The notes under the pieces are model-generated. The model was not told where the DNA came from. It made no database searches and saw only the letters and a program-made list of their open reading frames with translations. DNA of 64,000 nucleotides, from contig JBBPYK010000054.1 of NCBI GenBank assembly GCA_038199985.1, positions 109,190-173,189 of the forward strand, written 5' to 3'. The position numbers were made by a program, and so were the translations under genes. Each line of letters opens with the position of its first letter. Position 1 is the first letter of the stretch. Origin of the DNA: Arthrobacter_J sp038199985 (GTDB taxonomy: Bacteria; Actinomycetota; Actinomycetes; Actinomycetales; Micrococcaceae). This document shows, piece by piece, positions 49,511 through 58,140 of the stretch.

Positions 49511-51063
49511 GGCTGAAACTCGCGCTCTTAAGAAATTCGCTGAAGCGCAGTGTATGGCAGATGATCGGGCTGATCCTCGGAGGACTCTACGGGTTGGGGA
49601 TTCTTGGGCTGATCCTCTTCGGGCTGGTCACTCTCGGATTTGCAGACCCCGAACTGGCACACACCATTCTCGTCTTGGCCGGGTCGCTGGTCATCCTCGG
49701 ATGGATGATCGTTCCACTTGTCGCATCGGGCGTGGATATGACTCTGGATCCGGCTCGTTTTGTCACGTTCTCAGTACCCATGAATACGTTGATAGCTGGG
49801 CTGACGGCAGCTGGACTGGTCGGTATTCCTGGAGTTGTAACACTTATCGCCTCGCTCGGGACTGCCGCTGTGTGGTGGCGTAATCCTGCATCGTTGATTG
49901 CGGCTTTGATTTGTGCGGTGGTGGCGGTGTTGACGTGTGTCGTGTTCTCTCGCTTGGTCACCACCGCCACGACATCGTTGTCCGCTTCGCGCCGATTCAA
50001 AGACGTGAGCGGAATTGTTGCCTTCATCCCGTTGATTCTGCTCGGACCCATCATTACTGCATCTATGACTGGGATCCGTAACGTCCAGGATCTCCTCCCG
50101 GCACTCGCTGAAACCATGTCATGGACGCCGTTGGGCGCGGTCTGGTCCGTTCCTGGCGATGTGGCGCTGGGGCATAGCGGCCAGGCTGTACTCAAGTTCC
50201 TTATTGCGGTAGCGACGCTGGCCCTTGCGCTGTGGCTGTGGAAGGTACTGCTCGCCAAAGCACTGGTGACGCCCGTACACCAGTCGGTCAACCGACGGAC
50301 GGCGGGCAAGCTTGGGTTTTTCGGTCTCTTTCCCGGTACACCGGCGGGGGCAGTGGCGGCACGATCGTTGACGTACTGGTTTCGGGACCCGCGCTATGGG
50401 GCATCCTTAATTGTTATCCCGCTTCTTCCCGTGATTCTCTGGTTTTCTGCTAGCCAGAGTGGCAGCTTAGGCCTATTGAACATACTTGGGCCCGTGACTG
50501 CGTTTCTTCTGGCCTGGTCGATTTCGGCCGACATTTCTTATGACAACACGGCTTTTTCTCAACACGTATCCACTGGTGTCAACGGAGTGGCAGACCGAAT
50601 CGGTCGTGCCGTGGCCTGTGGCCTTGTCGCCCTGCCGATCTGTCTGCTGTTCGTTTTGGGTACAGCCTGGATCAACAGCGGGTGGGCTCAATTGCCTGCG
50701 CTGGCAGGGTTGACGCTGGGAACGCTTTTGTCGGGGCTCGGTCTGTCCTCAGTCATCTCGGCGCGCTTCACCTACAACGTCCCACTGCCCGGCGATAGTC
50801 CGTTTAAAACGCCTCCTGGATCGGGTATGCAGATGTTTGTGGTGCAGATGGGCGGTTGGCTGGTCCTGGGTGTCCTCATCATGCCAGAGCTGATTCTGGC
50901 TATTGTGGCGTTCACCACCGGAAAGGCACTTTTTGCTTGGCTGACCTTAGCGGTGGGTATGATTTTAGGCTCCGTGTTCCTGATTGTGGGAATCCGGATG
51001 GGCGGCCGCTGGTTTGACAACCGGACACCTGAACTATTGTCTGCTGTCTCGATGAACCGGTGA
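49492..51063 (+). CDS. ABC exporter membrane protein
   Basis: A 523-residue integral membrane protein with about twelve hydrophobic segments, twice the size of an ordinary ABC-2 permease, so it may be a complete internal dimer. It has no ATPase motif. It begins with an ATG inside the ATPase gene (19-bp overlap), making a two-gene exporter. Such large permeases are found with single ATPases in actinobacteria; substrate unknown. Confidence 0.82.
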   Translation: MVAELVRLKLALLRNSLKRSVWQMIGLILGGLYGLGILGLILFGLVTLGFADPELAHTILVLAGSLVILGWMIVPLVASGVDMTLDPARFVTFSVPMNTLIAGLTAAGLVGIPGVVTLIASLGTAAVWWRNPASLIAALICAVVAVLTCVVFSRLVTTATTSLSASRRFKDVSGIVAFIPLILLGPIITASMTGIRNVQDLLPALAETMSWTPLGAVWSVPGDVALGHSGQAVLKFLIAVATLALALWLWKVLLAKALVTPVHQSVNRRTAGKLGFFGLFPGTPAGAVAARSLTYWFRDPRYGASLIVIPLLPVILWFSASQSGSLGLLNILGPVTAFLLAWSISADISYDNTAFSQHVSTGVNGVADRIGRAVACGLVALPICLLFVLGTAWINSGWAQLPALAGLTLGTLLSGLGLSSVISARFTYNVPLPGDSPFKTPPGSGMQMFVVQMGGWLVLGVLIMPELILAIVAFTTGKALFAWLTLAVGMILGSVFLIVGIRMGGRWFDNRTPELLSAVSMNR

Positions 51064-51083
51064 TGCCAGTCAGTTTGGGTAGG

Positions 51084-51089
51084 TAGAAT
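51084..51089 (+). promoter_or_regulatory. -10 hexamer, leaderless spacing (DUF3039 gene)
   Basis: TAGAAT ends six bases before the ATG at 51096, giving the best consensus match of the leaderless set. Confidence 0.5.
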
Positions 51090-51095
51090 ATTCCT

Positions 51096-51404
51096 ATGAG
51101 TACGCCTGCGGAACCCACAGAAACAGACCCCTTCAGGTCGGACAACCCCGGCACTTCCACAGCCACCCTGGAGAGGGAAGAGCTGCGACAGGAGGTGGAA
51201 CCTGGGGACAGCGAACGCTTTGCACATTACGTGCGCAAAGAGAAGATCATGGAGTCGGCGTTCTCCGGCGACCCAGTGATCGCTCTGTGCGGAAAAGTGT
51301 GGACCCCGGGAAGGGATCCACAAAAGTTCCCGGTCTGCCCCGACTGTAAGGCCATCTTTGAAGGCCTGCGTCCTGGGAGCGACGACAAGGACTCCAATCA
51401 GTAA
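51096..51404 (+). CDS. DUF3039 protein
   Basis: A 102-residue soluble protein. An acidic, variable N-terminus (to about 40) is followed by the conserved core RFAHYVRKEKIMESAFSGD, VIALCGKVWTP and FPVCPDCKAIFEGL. Three cysteines and the histidine in HYV could bind zinc as a small ribbon. The family is restricted to actinobacteria as far as I know and has no proven role. It stands directly before an SF2 helicase (90-bp gap to the preferred start), a pairing I recall as conserved, which hints at joint work on nucleic acid. Confidence 0.82.
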   Translation: MSTPAEPTETDPFRSDNPGTSTATLEREELRQEVEPGDSERFAHYVRKEKIMESAFSGDPVIALCGKVWTPGRDPQKFPVCPDCKAIFEGLRPGSDDKDSNQ

Positions 51405-51494
51405 ATGCCTTGCTGTGAACCGTCGGGCAGCCGGGGGATTCACCGCATTTTGGCGTGCCCGGACGAGTTGGGCACAGGGAGGCTCTGTTACAGC

Positions 51495-53282
51495 ATGAAC
51501 AATGACACCTTGTTCGGCACGGGTCCAACACTTCCGCCGGCATACCCAGAGCGGGCTGCGTGGGGGACTGCTCCGAAGCTGCGCCAGTGGCAAGAAGAAG
51601 CACTGAGTAAATATTTTGGAACCACACCGCAAGACTTTCTCGCTGTCGCAACACCCGGCGCTGGAAAGACGACTTTCGCTCTCAGAGTTGCCACGGAGCT
51701 GGTCGAGCGAGGGATCGTCAACAGAATCACGGTGGTTGCCCCTACCGATCATCTGAAACGTCAGTGGGCGGATGCTGCGGCCAAGGTAGGCCTGGCCATC
51801 GATCCAAACTTCAAAAATGCCGACGGACGCCATGGCAGCGGCTTTATTGGTGTAGCCGTTACATATGCGCAGGTAGCGTCCAAACCCATGTTGCACCGAG
51901 CCAAGACGGAGGCCGCGCGCACACTGGTGATCTTGGACGAGATCCATCATGGGGGCGATGCCCTATCGTGGGGCGACGGAATCAGGGAAGCGTTTGAACC
52001 AGCCACCCGGCGGCTCGCCCTGACCGGCACTCCTTTCCGTTCGGACACCGCCGCCATTCCGTTTGTGGAGTATGCCGAGGACAAGGATGGAATCCGTCGG
52101 TCCAAAGCAGACTTCATTTACGGTTACGGCGATGCGCTGAAAGACAACGTGGTCAGACCGGTCATGTTCATGGCGTATTCGGGCACAATGCGGTGGCGCA
52201 CCAGCAGCGGCGAAGAGATGGCGGCGTCTCTAGGGGAGGCTGCCGTCACCAAGGACATCACCGCGCACGCGTGGCGCACGGCCCTGAACCCTACGGGAGA
52301 GTGGATCCCCTCTGTGCTGGCGGCTGCAGACAAACGACTGACGGAGGTACGCCGCACGGTTCCCGATGCAGGTGCGATGGTCATTGCCACAGATCATGAG
52401 GATGCCCGCGCCTACGCGGGAGAATTGCAACGAATAACTGGACAGTCGCCCACCGTGATTCTTTCCGACGACGCCGGCGCCTCACAGAAGATTGAGGACT
52501 TCTCTGCTGGGGAAAATCGTTGGATGGTCGCTGTCAGAATGGTGTCTGAGGGCGTGGACGTTCCCCGGTTGTCCGTTGGCGTCTATGCGACCTCGACCGC
52601 GACTCCGCTGTTCTTCGCTCAGGCGGTGGGCCGGTTCGTGCGTGCTCGTAAGCGTGGCGAGACTGCCTCCGTGTTTCTGCCGTCAGTGCCTAACCTGATG
52701 GAATTGGCCAACCAGTTGGAGCTCGAACGCGACCACGCATTGGACCGACCGGAGAGTCATCTCGCGGAGGAAGGATTCGCCCTCGAGGATTCACTGATGG
52801 AGGCCGCGAACCGTGAGGAGAAAGCATCCGATTCCTTGACGAAGCAAAAGTTTGAGGCACTCGAGTCACAGGCGTCGTTTGACCGCGTGCTGTTTGACGG
52901 CGGTGAGTTCGGAGCTGGTGGTGCTGCCGGCAGCGACGACGAACAAGATTACTTGGGAATTCCGGGGCTGCTGGACGCTGATCAGGTTGCGGTCTTGCTC
53001 CGGGAGCGCCAGCGTGAACAGTTGGCACGCCGCGGAGGCAAACGCCCTGCTGAGGAATCACCAGCCAGTCCGTCCATTATCGATCATCGCCAGCTGACGG
53101 AGCTCAGGGCCAAATTAGCGAAGAATGTTTCCGCGTGGTCCGCTCGCACTGGAACTCCTCATGGAGTTGTTCATTCGGAGTTACGGCGGATCTGCGGCGG
53201 TCCCGCCGTGGCCCAGGCAGATGAGGACCAACTCACAAGGCGTCTGGGTAAACTTCAGGATTGGTTTATCGGACGCAAATAG
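51495..53282 (+). CDS. DEAD/DEAH-box SF2 helicase
   Basis: A 595-residue superfamily 2 ATPase of the Res/RecQ-like UvrB group. Motif I is ATPGAGKTTFA (about residues 52-62), motif II LDEIHHGGD (about 147), motif III LTGTPFRSD, and the second lobe has SEGVDVPRLSVGVYATS and QAVGRFVRARKRGE (about 376). A C-terminal region of about 200 residues ends in VSAWSARTGTPHGVVHSELRR, a small domain typical of this actinobacterial group. The frame is open from 51405, but the ATG at 51495 starts the conserved MNNDTLFGTGPTLPP with GGGAGG upstream. Substrate is unknown; DNA repair is a guess. Confidence 0.86.
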   Translation: MNNDTLFGTGPTLPPAYPERAAWGTAPKLRQWQEEALSKYFGTTPQDFLAVATPGAGKTTFALRVATELVERGIVNRITVVAPTDHLKRQWADAAAKVGLAIDPNFKNADGRHGSGFIGVAVTYAQVASKPMLHRAKTEAARTLVILDEIHHGGDALSWGDGIREAFEPATRRLALTGTPFRSDTAAIPFVEYAEDKDGIRRSKADFIYGYGDALKDNVVRPVMFMAYSGTMRWRTSSGEEMAASLGEAAVTKDITAHAWRTALNPTGEWIPSVLAAADKRLTEVRRTVPDAGAMVIATDHEDARAYAGELQRITGQSPTVILSDDAGASQKIEDFSAGENRWMVAVRMVSEGVDVPRLSVGVYATSTATPLFFAQAVGRFVRARKRGETASVFLPSVPNLMELANQLELERDHALDRPESHLAEEGFALEDSLMEAANREEKASDSLTKQKFEALESQASFDRVLFDGGEFGAGGAAGSDDEQDYLGIPGLLDADQVAVLLRERQREQLARRGGKRPAEESPASPSIIDHRQLTELRAKLAKNVSAWSARTGTPHGVVHSELRRICGGPAVAQADEDQLTRRLGKLQDWFIGRK

Positions 53283-53289
53283 TCCTGCT

Positions 53290-53898
53290 TCACTGTACGT
53301 CGACCCCGTCGTTCTCCAGCTCTTCCAAGGTCTCGGTAATGCTGGCGTCCGCCATACCGCGAGTGAGGTCCCTCAAGACGACGGTGTTGTATCCGGCGCG
53401 TTGGGCATCCAGTGCTGTGGCGCGGACGCAGAAGTCTAGAGCGAGGCCGACGATTTCGACAGTGTCGATTTCGTTGTTGCGCAGCCAGTCGTCAAGACTG
53501 ATGGTTTCGCGGTCTGGTTCTCCTATTTCGCGTTCACCGGTTGGTACTTCATCTTCTGGGGCCAGCAGACCCTCGAATCCTGAATAGGCTGCCTCGTAGG
53601 CGCCCTTTCGGAACCAAGCGTCAACGTGTTCTGTGTCTAGTTCTGGGTGGAGTTCGGCGCCTCTGGTTCCAGCTACGCAGTGCCGGGGCCAGGAATCTAC
53701 AAAGTCCGGGGTTTCTGAGAAGTGACTGCCCGGTTCGATATGCCAGTCCTGTGTGGCAGCGACGACGTCGTAGCGGTCCTGGTTGTTCTCGAGGTGTTCG
53801 CTAATGAGCTGCGCGAGAGCGGCTCCACCCGGCACAGCCAGGGAGCCCCCCTCACAGAAGTCATTCTGTACGTCGACAATCAGCAGTGCAGTACTCAT
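53290..53898 (-). CDS. pncA: Nicotinamidase
   Basis: A 202-residue isochorismatase-fold enzyme that turns nicotinamide into nicotinate for NAD salvage. The catalytic triad is visible: Asp9 in LIVDVQNDFC, Lys in FRKGAYEAAYSGFEG and Cys in LALDFCVRATALDA; the metal site is DWHIEPGSHF. The motif before Cys reads LALDF instead of the common LATDH. It is translated from an ATGA overlap with pncB, which makes the next enzyme of the same path. Convergent with the helicase, 7-bp gap. Confidence 0.9.
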   Translation of the reverse strand: MSTALLIVDVQNDFCEGGSLAVPGGAALAQLISEHLENNQDRYDVVAATQDWHIEPGSHFSETPDFVDSWPRHCVAGTRGAELHPELDTEHVDAWFRKGAYEAAYSGFEGLLAPEDEVPTGEREIGEPDRETISLDDWLRNNEIDTVEIVGLALDFCVRATALDAQRAGYNTVVLRDLTRGMADASITETLEELENDGVDVQ

Positions 53899-55247
53899 TG
53901 ATGCTCCTCTTTGTGGTGTTGCGCGAACTCGTATTCGGTGGGAATGACCGGCTCTCCCCGCTGTAGGCGGTGAATGCTGTCGGGAAGTTCAGCGGTGGAG
54001 TCCCGATGACGCTCGGTTGCCCGGGTGAGACCCTGTGCACCTGTCCAACCGGGCAGTACGTCGCCTCTGGACACGAACTGATGCAGGAGCGGTCGGTCAT
54101 CTCCGTCGTTCGTAGAGTCCGTGTCGATGCTGATCACTTCTGCCGTGGCACGGCCATTCGCGGTACGACGGCGCATGGCGTCCTTGCGTCCGCCTACGCT
54201 GACTTTTCCCTTAGAGGCTTTCGCGACCGAGACGAAAGCGCCGTCGTCGTTTTCTCGCGCCACGAGCTTGTAGACCATGCCAGCTGTGGGGTGTCCGGAG
54301 CCAGTGACGAGGGACGTCCCCACGCCGTAGGAATCCACGGGGGCCGAAGCCAGTGCAGCTATGGCGAATTCGTCCAGATCCGAGGTAACCATGATTCGGG
54401 TGTTGTGGTTGCCCAGATCGTCGAGAAGCCCCCGGACCCACTGGGCCTGGGCCACCAGATCTCCGGAGTCCAGCCGTACGGCTCCGAGTGCAGGTCCGGC
54501 CAGTTCCACGGCTGTCCGGACACCCTGCTCAACGTCGTAGGTGTCCACGAGCAGAGAAGTTTCATTGCCCAGCGATGCGAGCTGGGCTGCGAAGGCTTCC
54601 CGCTCCGAATCGTGGAGGAGCGTGAAGGAATGCGCGGCCGTCCCGATGGTACGTATGCCATAGCGTCGGCCAGCCTCAAGGTTGGATGAGCCGGCAAAGC
54701 CAGCGATGATGGCAGCCCGGGCAGAGGCAACCGCAGATTCTTCGTGAGTTCGCCGTGATCCCATTTCGAAGCATGGACGGTTACCCGCGACGCCGGTCAT
54801 CCGTGAGGCCGCTGACGCGATAGCACTGTCATGGTTGAGAATGGACAGGACAAGTGTCTCGAGGATGCATGCTTCGGCGAACGTGGACTCCACGGTCAGT
54901 ATGGGCGAGTTCGGAAAATACGCTTCACCCTCCGCGTAGCCGTGGATGCTACCGCTGAACCGGTACTCAGAGAGCCACTTCAGCGTCTCGTCATTGACTA
55001 CGCCTGTATTGGACAAGTGTGCAAGCTGGGCATCGTCGAAACTGAATGTTTCCAGGGCTTCCAGCAGACGTCCTGTACCGCCGACAACGCCGTAGCGTCT
55101 TCCGTCAGGGAGCCTTCTGGCAAACGTCTCGAAAACGGAACGTCTGTGTGCGGTCCCTGAGTGGAGCGAGGCCTGGAGCATGGTGAGCTCATAGTGATCC
55201 GTGTAGAGGGCGGAATTGGGCGGTGTCCAAGCACTAGAAATACTCAC
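53895..55247 (-). CDS. pncB: Nicotinate phosphoribosyltransferase
   Basis: A 450-residue enzyme that joins nicotinate to PRPP, giving nicotinate mononucleotide. It begins with the family motif TDHYELTMLQASL and has FETFARRLPDGRRYGVV, SGDLVAQAQWV and YGVGTSLVTGSGHPTAG. The length matches the PncB2-like form. The GTG start at 55247 has TACAGT seven bases upstream (leaderless). With pncA it forms a two-gene salvage operon; CTGTAG and CTACAG flank the promoter as a possible operator (55256-55284). Confidence 0.93.
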   Translation of the reverse strand: MSISSAWTPPNSALYTDHYELTMLQASLHSGTAHRRSVFETFARRLPDGRRYGVVGGTGRLLEALETFSFDDAQLAHLSNTGVVNDETLKWLSEYRFSGSIHGYAEGEAYFPNSPILTVESTFAEACILETLVLSILNHDSAIASAASRMTGVAGNRPCFEMGSRRTHEESAVASARAAIIAGFAGSSNLEAGRRYGIRTIGTAAHSFTLLHDSEREAFAAQLASLGNETSLLVDTYDVEQGVRTAVELAGPALGAVRLDSGDLVAQAQWVRGLLDDLGNHNTRIMVTSDLDEFAIAALASAPVDSYGVGTSLVTGSGHPTAGMVYKLVARENDDGAFVSVAKASKGKVSVGGRKDAMRRRTANGRATAEVISIDTDSTNDGDDRPLLHQFVSRGDVLPGWTGAQGLTRATERHRDSTAELPDSIHRLQRGEPVIPTEYEFAQHHKEEHQ

Positions 55248-55254
55248 ACCCAGA

Positions 55255-55260
55255 ACTGTA
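55255..55260 (-). promoter_or_regulatory. -10 hexamer, leaderless spacing (pncB)
   Basis: The minus strand reads TACAGT, ending seven bases before the GTG at 55247. It overlaps one arm of a CTGTAG/CTACAG inverted repeat (55256-55261 and 55279-55284). Confidence 0.45.
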
Positions 55261-55322
55261 GTCGCGTGAGACTTTTTCCTACAGCCTCGCGGTGGGGTTC
55301 GGTGCGTTCAGCCGTTGGCTAT

Positions 55323-55328
55323 TACACT
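55323..55328 (+). promoter_or_regulatory. -10 hexamer, leaderless spacing (clpS)
   Basis: TACACT ends seven bases before the ATG at 55336. Confidence 0.45.
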
Positions 55329-55335
55329 GGCAGAC

Positions 55336-55641
55336 ATGTCCGTGAGTACCCCTGTAAGGGAGTCTGAGGTTGAAACCCGCAGCGAAGAGTTGACGTTCAG
55401 TGACGTGCCCTGGGTGGTTATCGTCTGGAATGATCCGGTGAACCTCATGAGCTATGTCAGCTATGTCTTCAGGAGCTACTTTGGGTATTCGGAGTCGAAG
55501 GCCAATACTCTGATGTTGGAGGTCCACGAAGCGGGACGGTCCGTCGTCGCCACCGGTAGCCGGGAAAAGGTGGAGAAAGACACCTTGGCCATGCATTCCC
55601 ACGGGCTGTGGGCAACGTACCAGCGCGCAGATCAGCCGTAG
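55336..55641 (+). CDS. clpS: ATP-dependent Clp protease adaptor ClpS
   Basis: A 101-residue adaptor that delivers N-degron proteins to ClpA/ClpC. The core WVVIVWNDPVNLMSYVSYVF holds the N-end-recognising Asn-Asp, and the rest (KANTLMLEVHEAGRSVVATG) is conserved. The frame is open to 55315, but the ATG at 55336 has a TACACT -10 seven bases upstream and starts at the usual place. The next gene, DUF2017, follows after 36 bp, an order common in actinobacteria. Confidence 0.94.
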   Translation: MSVSTPVRESEVETRSEELTFSDVPWVVIVWNDPVNLMSYVSYVFRSYFGYSESKANTLMLEVHEAGRSVVATGSREKVEKDTLAMHSHGLWATYQRADQP

Positions 55642-55677
55642 TGCCGCCCACCAATGTAGCGGAAACGAGGAAGTAGT

Positions 55678-56244
55678 ATGGCCAAAGCGTTCAAGCGAAA
55701 TCGGCGGGGTATCTCCGGATATCTGGAACCCGGAGAGCGGCAGCTGCTGCGTCGGCTGTTCGAAGATGTCGTAGCGCTGCTGGAGCCCGCTGAGCCTGCT
55801 AACGAAGATCCGCTGGCTGCAATGGTCGGAGTAGATGGACAGGCCCGAGTGCCAGAGGATTCCGCGCTGTTGAGACTCCTTCCCTCTGGAGTGGACAACG
55901 ACGACAATGAAGCTCTGGAATTCAGACGCTTGACCGAGCGGTCGCTACGAGAGACAAAAATCGGCGCTTTACGGGGAGCTGCGCTCCTGATTGAAAAGCG
56001 GGAAGTGACGTTCTCGGATGAGCAGGCTCACTTGGTGGCGAGGGCGCTCAACGATGTTCGGCTCGTGCTGGCGGACCGCTTGGACATCGAGACGGATGAA
56101 GATGCCGAACGCCTCCATGGCGTTGATGACTGGTCCAAAGCCGACGACGTCGACACCTATCTGGCCGTCGTATACAACTTCGTGACGTGGCTGCAGGAAA
56201 CTCTCATGCAGGCCATGCTGAAAGGGCTCGACGACGCCAGCTGA
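55678..56244 (+). CDS. DUF2017 protein
   Basis: A 188-residue soluble helical protein, MAKAFKRNRRGISGYLEPGERQ at the start, DUF2017 family. GAGGAAG is the ribosome site. It contains no catalytic motif that I recognise. It is nearly always beside clpS in actinobacteria, so a link with Clp-dependent proteolysis is likely but unproven. Confidence 0.88.
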   Translation: MAKAFKRNRRGISGYLEPGERQLLRRLFEDVVALLEPAEPANEDPLAAMVGVDGQARVPEDSALLRLLPSGVDNDDNEALEFRRLTERSLRETKIGALRGAALLIEKREVTFSDEQAHLVARALNDVRLVLADRLDIETDEDAERLHGVDDWSKADDVDTYLAVVYNFVTWLQETLMQAMLKGLDDAS

Positions 56245-56327
56245 TTGGCCCCGGCGCCTTCGTGTGACCAACAAGACGCGGTCTGAAATTCCCAAGTCCG
56301 GATCCGGACGCATATCCTCGGAGGATC

Positions 56328-57305
56328 ATGTCCACCAATGAGAACCAGTCCCAGACCACCCGCCACGCGGGCCAAAGGGCTGCCGATACAGAGGCGCCGA
56401 TCGGTATCTTCGATTCAGGAGTCGGCGGACTCACAGTTGCCCGTGCGGTGATTGACCAGCTACCCGGTGAATCAATCCTGTATGTCGGGGATACCGCCAA
56501 CGCTCCCTACGGGCCTCTGCCGATAGCTCAGGTGCGGGCGAACGCGCTGGGCGTCATGGATGAACTGGTTGACGCCGGCGTGAAACTGCTGGTCATTGCA
56601 TGCAACTCCGCGTCGTCGGCGGTGCTCAGGGATGCGCGAGAGCGGTACACCGTCCGCTACGGCATTCCCGTTGTTGAGGTCATCCAGCCGGCAGTTCGTA
56701 GCGCTGTGACGGCTACACGATCGGGTCGGATCGGCGTAATTGGTACCAATGCAACTGTCGGATCACGAGCCTACGAGGACACGTTTGCGGCAGCGCCCCA
56801 ACTGCATATCACCACTGCGGCCTGTCCACGGTTCGTCGATTATGTCGAAGCTGGAATCACAGCGGGGCCAGAGCTTCTTGCAACGGCCGAGGAGTACTTG
56901 GAACCGTTGAAGACTGCTGGCGTCGATACCCTGATTCTGGGTTGTACTCACTATCCGCTGATGACAGGGGTCATTTCCTATGTCATGGGAGAGGAAGTCA
57001 CGCTAGTGTCATGCGCTGAGGAGACGGCTAAAGATGTCTACCGGTCGCTGGCCCGGCATTCGCTCATGCGACAGAACCACACGAGCCCTGGACATCATTT
57101 CTTGGCCACTGGCGATGCAGCCTCTTTCGAGGTCCTGGCCCGTCGTTTCTTGGGCCCGGAAGTGCTGCAGGTGGAACAGGTTGCCAAGGTTTCCACACAC
57201 TACCCGGCGGGAAGTATGAAGCTCACGCACGTGAACACAATGAATTCAGGCGCCCAAGTAGGGGAGCGCCTTGCCCGTCTGGTGGAACAGGACACACTCC
57301 GATGA
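56328..57305 (+). CDS. murI: Glutamate racemase
   Basis: A 325-residue cofactor-free racemase giving D-glutamate for peptidoglycan. The two catalytic cysteines lie in VIACNSASSAV (Cys92) and ILGCTHYPL (Cys206); the N-terminal GIFDSGVGGLTVARAV is intact. About 20 extra polar residues precede the fold and about 35 follow it, longer than usual. GGAGG precedes the ATG closely. The stop overlaps the next gene (ATGA). Confidence 0.95.
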   Translation: MSTNENQSQTTRHAGQRAADTEAPIGIFDSGVGGLTVARAVIDQLPGESILYVGDTANAPYGPLPIAQVRANALGVMDELVDAGVKLLVIACNSASSAVLRDARERYTVRYGIPVVEVIQPAVRSAVTATRSGRIGVIGTNATVGSRAYEDTFAAAPQLHITTAACPRFVDYVEAGITAGPELLATAEEYLEPLKTAGVDTLILGCTHYPLMTGVISYVMGEEVTLVSCAEETAKDVYRSLARHSLMRQNHTSPGHHFLATGDAASFEVLARRFLGPEVLQVEQVAKVSTHYPAGSMKLTHVNTMNSGAQVGERLARLVEQDTLR

Positions 57306-58099
57306 AACTGACAATTGTAGGGTGTAGCGGTTCGTTTCCGGGCCCTCAATCGCCAGCATCGTGCTACCTCCTGACCGCGAACGACGGCGAACGTGACTGG
57401 AAGATCCTCTTGGATCTGGGCAATGGTGCCCTTGGTGCTGTCCAGCGATATATGGACCTACGGGACATTGACGCAGTGTTCCTCAGCCACCTTCATCCGG
57501 ATCACTGTATGGACCTGTGTGGCCTCCACGTCGCGATTCACTGGGACCCCAACGGGTGGGGCAGGCCACGCGTACCAGTCTGGGGGCCAGCGGACACGGC
57601 CCACAGAATGGCTACCGCATATGGTCTTGATCCGGACCCAGGGATGACAGAGGACTTTGACTTCCACCTGTGGGAGCAGGAGAAGCCCGTCACCTTCGGG
57701 CCCTTCACTATCACCCCTTTCCCGGCACTGCATCCCGTCGACGAAGCGTACGCTCTGCGGGTTGAAGCCCGCGACGTCGACTCAGCCGGAAACGTTTCCA
57801 CCAGCGTGCTGGCATATTCTGGCGATACCGATGCTTGCCCAGGTCTTGAGAATGCGGCACGAGACGTCGATGTCTTTGTGTGCGAAGCTGGCTTCCATGA
57901 AGGGCGCGACGACGCCGTCACCGGTGTTCACTTGACCGGTAAACGCGCCGGTGCAGTCGCAACTGCCGCCAACGCCAAGAGACTGTTGTTGACGCATATT
58001 CCAGTGTGGAACGATGCCGTGGTCACCGTTGCCGAGGCGAGGGAAAGCTACACCGGAGATCTGGCCGTCGCCGTCGCCGGCGTCTCCTATGAGGTGTAA
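57302..58099 (+). CDS. Metallo-beta-lactamase-fold hydrolase (RNase Z-like)
   Basis: A 265-residue MBL-fold protein. It starts MKLTIVGCSGSFPGPQSPAS and carries FLSHLHPDHCMDL, then YSGDTDACPGLE and a late LLLTHIPVW, a binuclear metal site of the RNase Z/phosphodiesterase branch. It lacks the long exosite arm of tRNase Z, so it is more likely a cyclic-nucleotide or other phosphodiesterase. It is translationally coupled to murI and 41 bp upstream of rph, a conserved order. Confidence 0.85.
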   Translation: MKLTIVGCSGSFPGPQSPASCYLLTANDGERDWKILLDLGNGALGAVQRYMDLRDIDAVFLSHLHPDHCMDLCGLHVAIHWDPNGWGRPRVPVWGPADTAHRMATAYGLDPDPGMTEDFDFHLWEQEKPVTFGPFTITPFPALHPVDEAYALRVEARDVDSAGNVSTSVLAYSGDTDACPGLENAARDVDVFVCEAGFHEGRDDAVTGVHLTGKRAGAVATAANAKRLLLTHIPVWNDAVVTVAEARESYTGDLAVAVAGVSYEV

Positions 58100-58128
58100 C
58101 GGTCGGTCAGCTACCGTCCTGATCCCAG

Positions 58129-58134
58129 TAGACT
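58129..58134 (+). promoter_or_regulatory. -10 hexamer, leaderless spacing (rph)
   Basis: TAGACT ends six bases before the ATG at 58141. This supports 58141 as the true start over the internal ATG at 58192. Confidence 0.5.
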
Positions 58135-58140
58135 TGAGTC

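Noticed and set aside
51405..51494. Upstream start of the SF2 helicase
   Set aside because: The extra 30 residues look unrelated to the family, whose N-terminus begins at the ATG at 51495.
50772..51950. 392-codon antisense frame across the exporter end, DUF3039 and the helicase start
   Set aside because: It is a shadow of three well-supported plus-strand genes and shows no recognisable domain.
53970..54689. 239-codon plus-strand frame opposite pncB
   Set aside because: It is antisense to a complete nicotinate phosphoribosyltransferase gene and has no conserved motif.
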